DNA of 64,000 nt from Plasmodium relictum (taxonomy: Eukaryota; Apicomplexa; Aconoidasida; Haemosporida; Plasmodiidae), in the NCBI RefSeq assembly GCF_900005765.1, contig NC_041680.1:186001-250000 (forward strand). The letters run 5' to 3'. Position numbers and translations under genes: made by a program. Positions 60,639 to 64,000 of this stretch are shown here, in pieces (position 1 is the first letter of the stretch; every line of letters starts with the position of its first letter). The notes under the pieces are model-generated. The model saw only the letters and a program-made list of their open reading frames with translations, did not search any database and had not been told where the DNA came from.

Positions 60639-61056
60639 ATTATAACAAAAAAAAAAAAAAAAAATGGAAATTAAACTTCATTAAAATTATTAAAAGTTAA
60701 TTAAAATATATTAAATTATTTTATATTATTTTATATTATATCTATACATATACGGTAGAGAAATAATTTGTAACAGAAACATATTTTTATTTCATTTATT
60801 TTTTTTTTATATGTTCAAGGTTTTAGAAATGTTCGTGAATATTAAATATGAAAAAAAGAATACTTAATAATTTAGGTATAATAATAGGAAAATGCACTTA
60901 ATTATAAAAATTTATCTATAGTAAATATAAAAAATCATAAGAAAAGATAAAAAAAAGTATTGTTTAAAAAAATATTTTTTTAATTTAGATATATTCTTTA
61001 AAAGCAACAAAATATTATTCCAAACTTTTGTTTCTATAGATATTTTAAAATTACTT

Positions 61057-61062
61057 GTACAC
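61057..61062. promoter_or_regulatory. Second candidate GTACAC site
   Basis: A second GTACAC (in TTGTACACTT) about 840 bp upstream of the LCCL gene start, in the same orientation as the first. It supports, but does not prove, AP2-G input to this promoter. Confidence 0.25.
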
Positions 61063-61399
61063 TTTAAAAAAATAAAAAAAAAACTGTTGAATAAATTTTA
61101 TAAAAAATAAAAAAAATATTATTAAAAATATTATTAATTTAAATAAAGTTCAAGAAAAGATACTTATAAAAATAAGAGTATCAATTTTTTTTTTAAATAA
61201 AAAAGAAGCAATAAATTAATGCATTAAAATATAACATAAAATTAAATAAATTATATAATACTACAAGGATATAATTGTAATTAGTTTTATAATTGTTATA
61301 AAGAAAGAGATCTACAAAAAATATTAAGGTATGTGCATATACATATAAATGTAAATTTGAAAAAAAAAAAAGATGAGTTAAAAGTATATTTAAAGGAAT

Positions 61400-62068
61400 T
61401 TATATTGCTTCGTGAAAAGAATCATGATCAAAATTAAACACAGTTTTAACTCCACTTTCATCATAATATTTTGTGACTTCATATGGTTTATATTCTTCTT
61501 CTGGTTCTGTACATTCACAAGGGTCTACTCTAGTAACAAAAGCGTTACTCCATTCTGAATTGTTTTCTCCTTTTCTTCTTCGTCTGAATACTTTTGGGGA
61601 AGTTTTAATAGGTATAGATTGAAAAGAACTATTATAAGCAAATAAAGCATTCGAGACAGCTAGAACCCCTGGATCAATTCCCTGGGGACCATCTGCATAG
61701 TATAAATTACCATCTGCAAAATTTAATGGTTGAGTAACTTCATGGACATTTACTTCCTTGATATTATTGTATTGATCTGCTGCATAAGGGACTGCATTTA
61801 CATTATTTAAAGATGGTGTTTGGTTTATATAAACACCTGTATTCATTGCTACATTATCAAAATTGTTCTCGTGTGCTATATTCATTTTTGGAGGGTTATG
61901 TGATGTTTCATAAATATTGGGAAGAACGTGAGTAGTACAAGTCAAATTGTTATTTGTATCAACGTGCTTTTGTGGAGAAATAATTGTTTTGCAAGTTAAC
62001 AAATCTATTTCTTTTATTTTTCCTTGTTTATTGAAATAATATCTTTTTGGTAATATTGAAGAAAGCAT
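61400..62068 (-). CDS. PHIL1: PHIL1, photosensitized INA-labelled protein, inner membrane complex
   Basis: Minus-strand open frame of 222 residues starting MLSSILPKRYYFNKQGK. From memory P. falciparum PHIL1 (PF3D7_0109000) has nearly this length and sits next to the LCCL gene, as here. PHIL1 belongs to the pellicle of apicomplexans. It lies at the apical end of the inner membrane complex and is needed for gametocyte shaping and merozoite formation. There is no signal peptide or TM segment. The centre is Asn/Pro/Tyr-rich (NNVNAVPYAADQYNNIKEV), followed by SPKVFRRRRKGENNSEWSN, a basic patch, and VDPCECTEPEEEYKPYEVT. The ATG is directly preceded on the coding strand by TTTTCTTTTAG, a good splice acceptor, so an upstream non-coding exon is likely. 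A coding upstream exon cannot be excluded. Confidence 0.85.
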   Translation of the reverse strand: MLSSILPKRYYFNKQGKIKEIDLLTCKTIISPQKHVDTNNNLTCTTHVLPNIYETSHNPPKMNIAHENNFDNVAMNTGVYINQTPSLNNVNAVPYAADQYNNIKEVNVHEVTQPLNFADGNLYYADGPQGIDPGVLAVSNALFAYNSSFQSIPIKTSPKVFRRRRKGENNSEWSNAFVTRVDPCECTEPEEEYKPYEVTKYYDESGVKTVFNFDHDSFHEAI

Positions 62069-64000
62069 CTAAAAGAAAAGTAACATTCAATTTTTTTATG
62101 AAAAAGAAAATTAAAAAATTTTTTGAATTATTTAAGAAAAACAGTAATAAAAAAAAAAACTACATTTAAAAAATATCCACAAAAAATTTTATGTAAATAT
62201 ATGAATAATTTCATCTAACATAAAAAAAAAAAAAAAAAAAAATAGCTAGTATGCATAATTTTTTGTGCGTGTGTGTGTGCATGTTGCATTTTTTAGAACA
62301 GTTGTACATTTTTTTTTGGCATTTAATTTATTCTTTTTAACAAAAAAAAAAAATGAAATAACTATAATAAAATTTTTTTTCCTAATCTTTCTTATAAATA
62401 CATATATATATAATATATAAATATATATTTTTTTCTACACACCTTAAAACTATTAAAATTAAAAAATAAATCTCTATTAATATCGTAAGTGTGCAAGCTT
62501 CTTAACTCAAAATTATCAATTACAATATTTTATAAATTTAAAAAAAAAAAGTCCTAAATATATTTTTATACAATGTGAATTTACTTTTTAATTCATAATA
62601 TCTGTGAGGAAAAAAAAAAGTTAATATAATAGTAGTATTATAAGTTGCTATTCAAAAATAATGTTAAAAATATTTTTATATAAATAATTACTCCTATTTA
62701 GATAAAAATTTAGAATATAAACTGCTTAAAGAATGCAGCTATAAAAAGAAAAATTATATGTAATGTTTTATTTTTATTTTACTTTTTTACTTATTAATAA
62801 TTGAATTTAGTAGTATCTTAATATAAATTTACGAGATTAAAATAATAAAATGTTAACAAAAAGAAATTAAAAAAATAGAATGGTCATGTAAAAGGAATAA
62901 TTTTTAAGAAATATATTCCCTATTCTTTTTTACTTACATATTTTTAGATGTTGTGGAAAACTTATATTTTAATATTAAAAAATTGAATATGTAATTACCA
63001 TGATATAAAAAAAAGGAATGGAAAGCATTATTCTTAGTGGAAGAGTTCTATATAAAAAAAAAAAAAAAATATATTTTATTAGATAAAGGAATTAATTAAG
63101 TATAAAAAAAAATAAATGTATTTATAATGTTTAGTTTTTTATATTAATTTTTTATTCAAACTATTTTATGTATAAGGAAAATAAGACAAAAAAAAAAAAA
63201 AAAAATGTGGAAAAATTCAAATAATAGTCATAAAATTATTAAATCTGTTAAAGTTTTTTAATTAGAAGAATCAATAATTATTCGAAATTTACATGAACAA
63301 TTTATATTTTTTTTATAATTTTTTTTTTTTTTATGAATGAGCAATTCCATATATGTACTAACAGGAGTACACGTGGTTTTTATATTTTAAATGATAAATG
63401 CACGCATTTGCTAACATATAAAAAAATTGATAAAATCAATAATTATAACTGTTATTTAAATAATTTTATTATAAAATTAAAATAAATTATTAAATTACTT
63501 TAAACTTTATTTTCTTTAAATTTTATAGAAAATAGAGTTAATTTTTAACTATCATATTGTTATTAAAAGAATACACTTTATATAGCATCGTTGTTAAATA
63601 TCTTATTTACATACTAATAAATATACTTCTATATATGAAGCATATTGCGTTTAATAGTTTTATTGGTTTTTATCCTCTTTGAAAAATCATATAATCATCG
63701 CATATCGTAAAATTAATTTATATATAAGTATACTGAGCATGTTAAGAATATGTTTTATATTGTAAATTAAAAAGGAATTATTTTTCTTAGAATTTTTTCA
63801 TTTAGTATATAATAAAATAATAGTACTTTTTATTGAATTATATCTTTTATTGGATGATATAGAAAAAAAAGAAAGTTTTTTTTTTGTTCATATCTTTTAG
63901 TTTTACGATACATATAAGAAGATATATGAAAAGCAAATTTTTACAATACTAAAAAAATTTTTAAATTTATTCGAAATAAAGTTAATAAATGAACTTTTTT
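62069..64000. other. Upstream region of PHIL1, to window end
   Basis: 1.9 kb of AT-rich DNA. On the minus strand between 62068 and about 62640 there are splice-like borders suggesting 5' UTR introns. A motif-rich patch lies at 62243-62290. Beyond 62800 I see no open frame, repeat or RNA gene. Confidence 0.55.
62243..62290. promoter_or_regulatory. Cluster of AP2-type words upstream of PHIL1
   Basis: Within 48 bases lie TAGCTA (62243-62248, the AP2-O word), ATGCAT (62251-62256), a short (GT)n run, GTGCA (62277-62281, the AP2-I core) and TTGCAT. The patch lies about 175-220 bases upstream of the PHIL1 ATG and is GC-richer than its surroundings. Expected expression of PHIL1 in schizonts and ookinetes would fit AP2-I and AP2-O. 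Motif assignment is by memory and not tested; part of the patch may be transcribed if PHIL1 has a 5' UTR intron. Confidence 0.35.

Larger units (their letters stand above)
60220..61399. other. Intergenic region (upstream of the LCCL gene, downstream of PHIL1)
   Basis: A 1.18-kb spacer with AT-rich background, holding the LCCL gene promoter and PHIL1 3' UTR. Two GTACAC words are listed separately. No gene seen. Confidence 0.6.

Overview
This window is nuclear DNA of a malaria parasite (genus Plasmodium). It is extremely AT-rich, with long A/T homopolymers and (AT)n runs between genes. Introns are short, with GTA-type donors and T-rich acceptors. Proteins carry Asn/Lys-rich low-complexity inserts. 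Lineage-restricted genes are present: an LCCL-domain gametocyte protein, the inner-membrane-complex protein PHIL1, a cold-shock protein and an EF-hand/PIP5-kinase fusion. From memory, gene content, order and relative strands match a central block of P. falciparum chromosome 1 (PHIL1 through CTF18) read in reverse. The proteins do not look like P. falciparum alleles, so this is probably another species; I cannot name it from sequence alone.

Layout. 1-12.4 kb: 3' part of CTF18 (+), a small five-exon unknown gene (+) and a kinesin-8 motor (+). 12.4-26 kb: AK6/Fap7-type kinase (+), TFIIB (-), an RbAp48-like WD40 CAF-1 subunit (+) and a 7-exon PIP5K with an EF-hand N terminus (-). 27-36 kb: a large bromodomain protein (-), Pol II subunit RPB9 (+) and an Erv-type sulfhydryl oxidase (-). 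36-46 kb: SelB-type elongation factor (+), a secreted coiled-coil protein (-), a 6-exon OCIA-like membrane protein (-), a 13-exon dolichol kinase (-) and PheRS alpha (-). 46.9-56.2 kb: RRP36, cold-shock protein, NAA20, tubulin chaperone A, an ELO fatty-acid elongase and CFIm25/NUDT21, all on +. 57-62 kb: the LCCL/PA14/discoidin protein (CCp5-like) and PHIL1, both on -. The last 1.9 kb is the upstream region of PHIL1.

Many genes here are spliced and are only partly visible as open frames. I joined exons by hand, using GT/AG borders, reading phase and family motifs. Six genes appear to serve transcription, chromatin or RNA (TFIIB, CAF-1 subunit, bromodomain protein, RPB9, CFIm25, cold-shock protein). 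Two act in ribosome biogenesis (AK6, RRP36) and two in translation (PheRS, SelB). Dolichol kinase, the ELO elongase and PIP5K work in lipid or glycan metabolism, and kinesin-8 and tubulin chaperone A on microtubules. There are no operons. Neighbouring genes are divergent, convergent or tandem, separated by 0.2-3.4 kb of AT-rich DNA.

I found no mobile element, CRISPR array, rRNA or tRNA, and no stretch like a Plasmodium centromere. The most interesting leads are the two small multi-exon genes of uncertain family, the helical-pitch repeat next to RPB9, the repeat array in the kinesin extension, the altered cysteine layout of the sulfhydryl oxidase, and candidate regulatory sites upstream of the LCCL gene and PHIL1.
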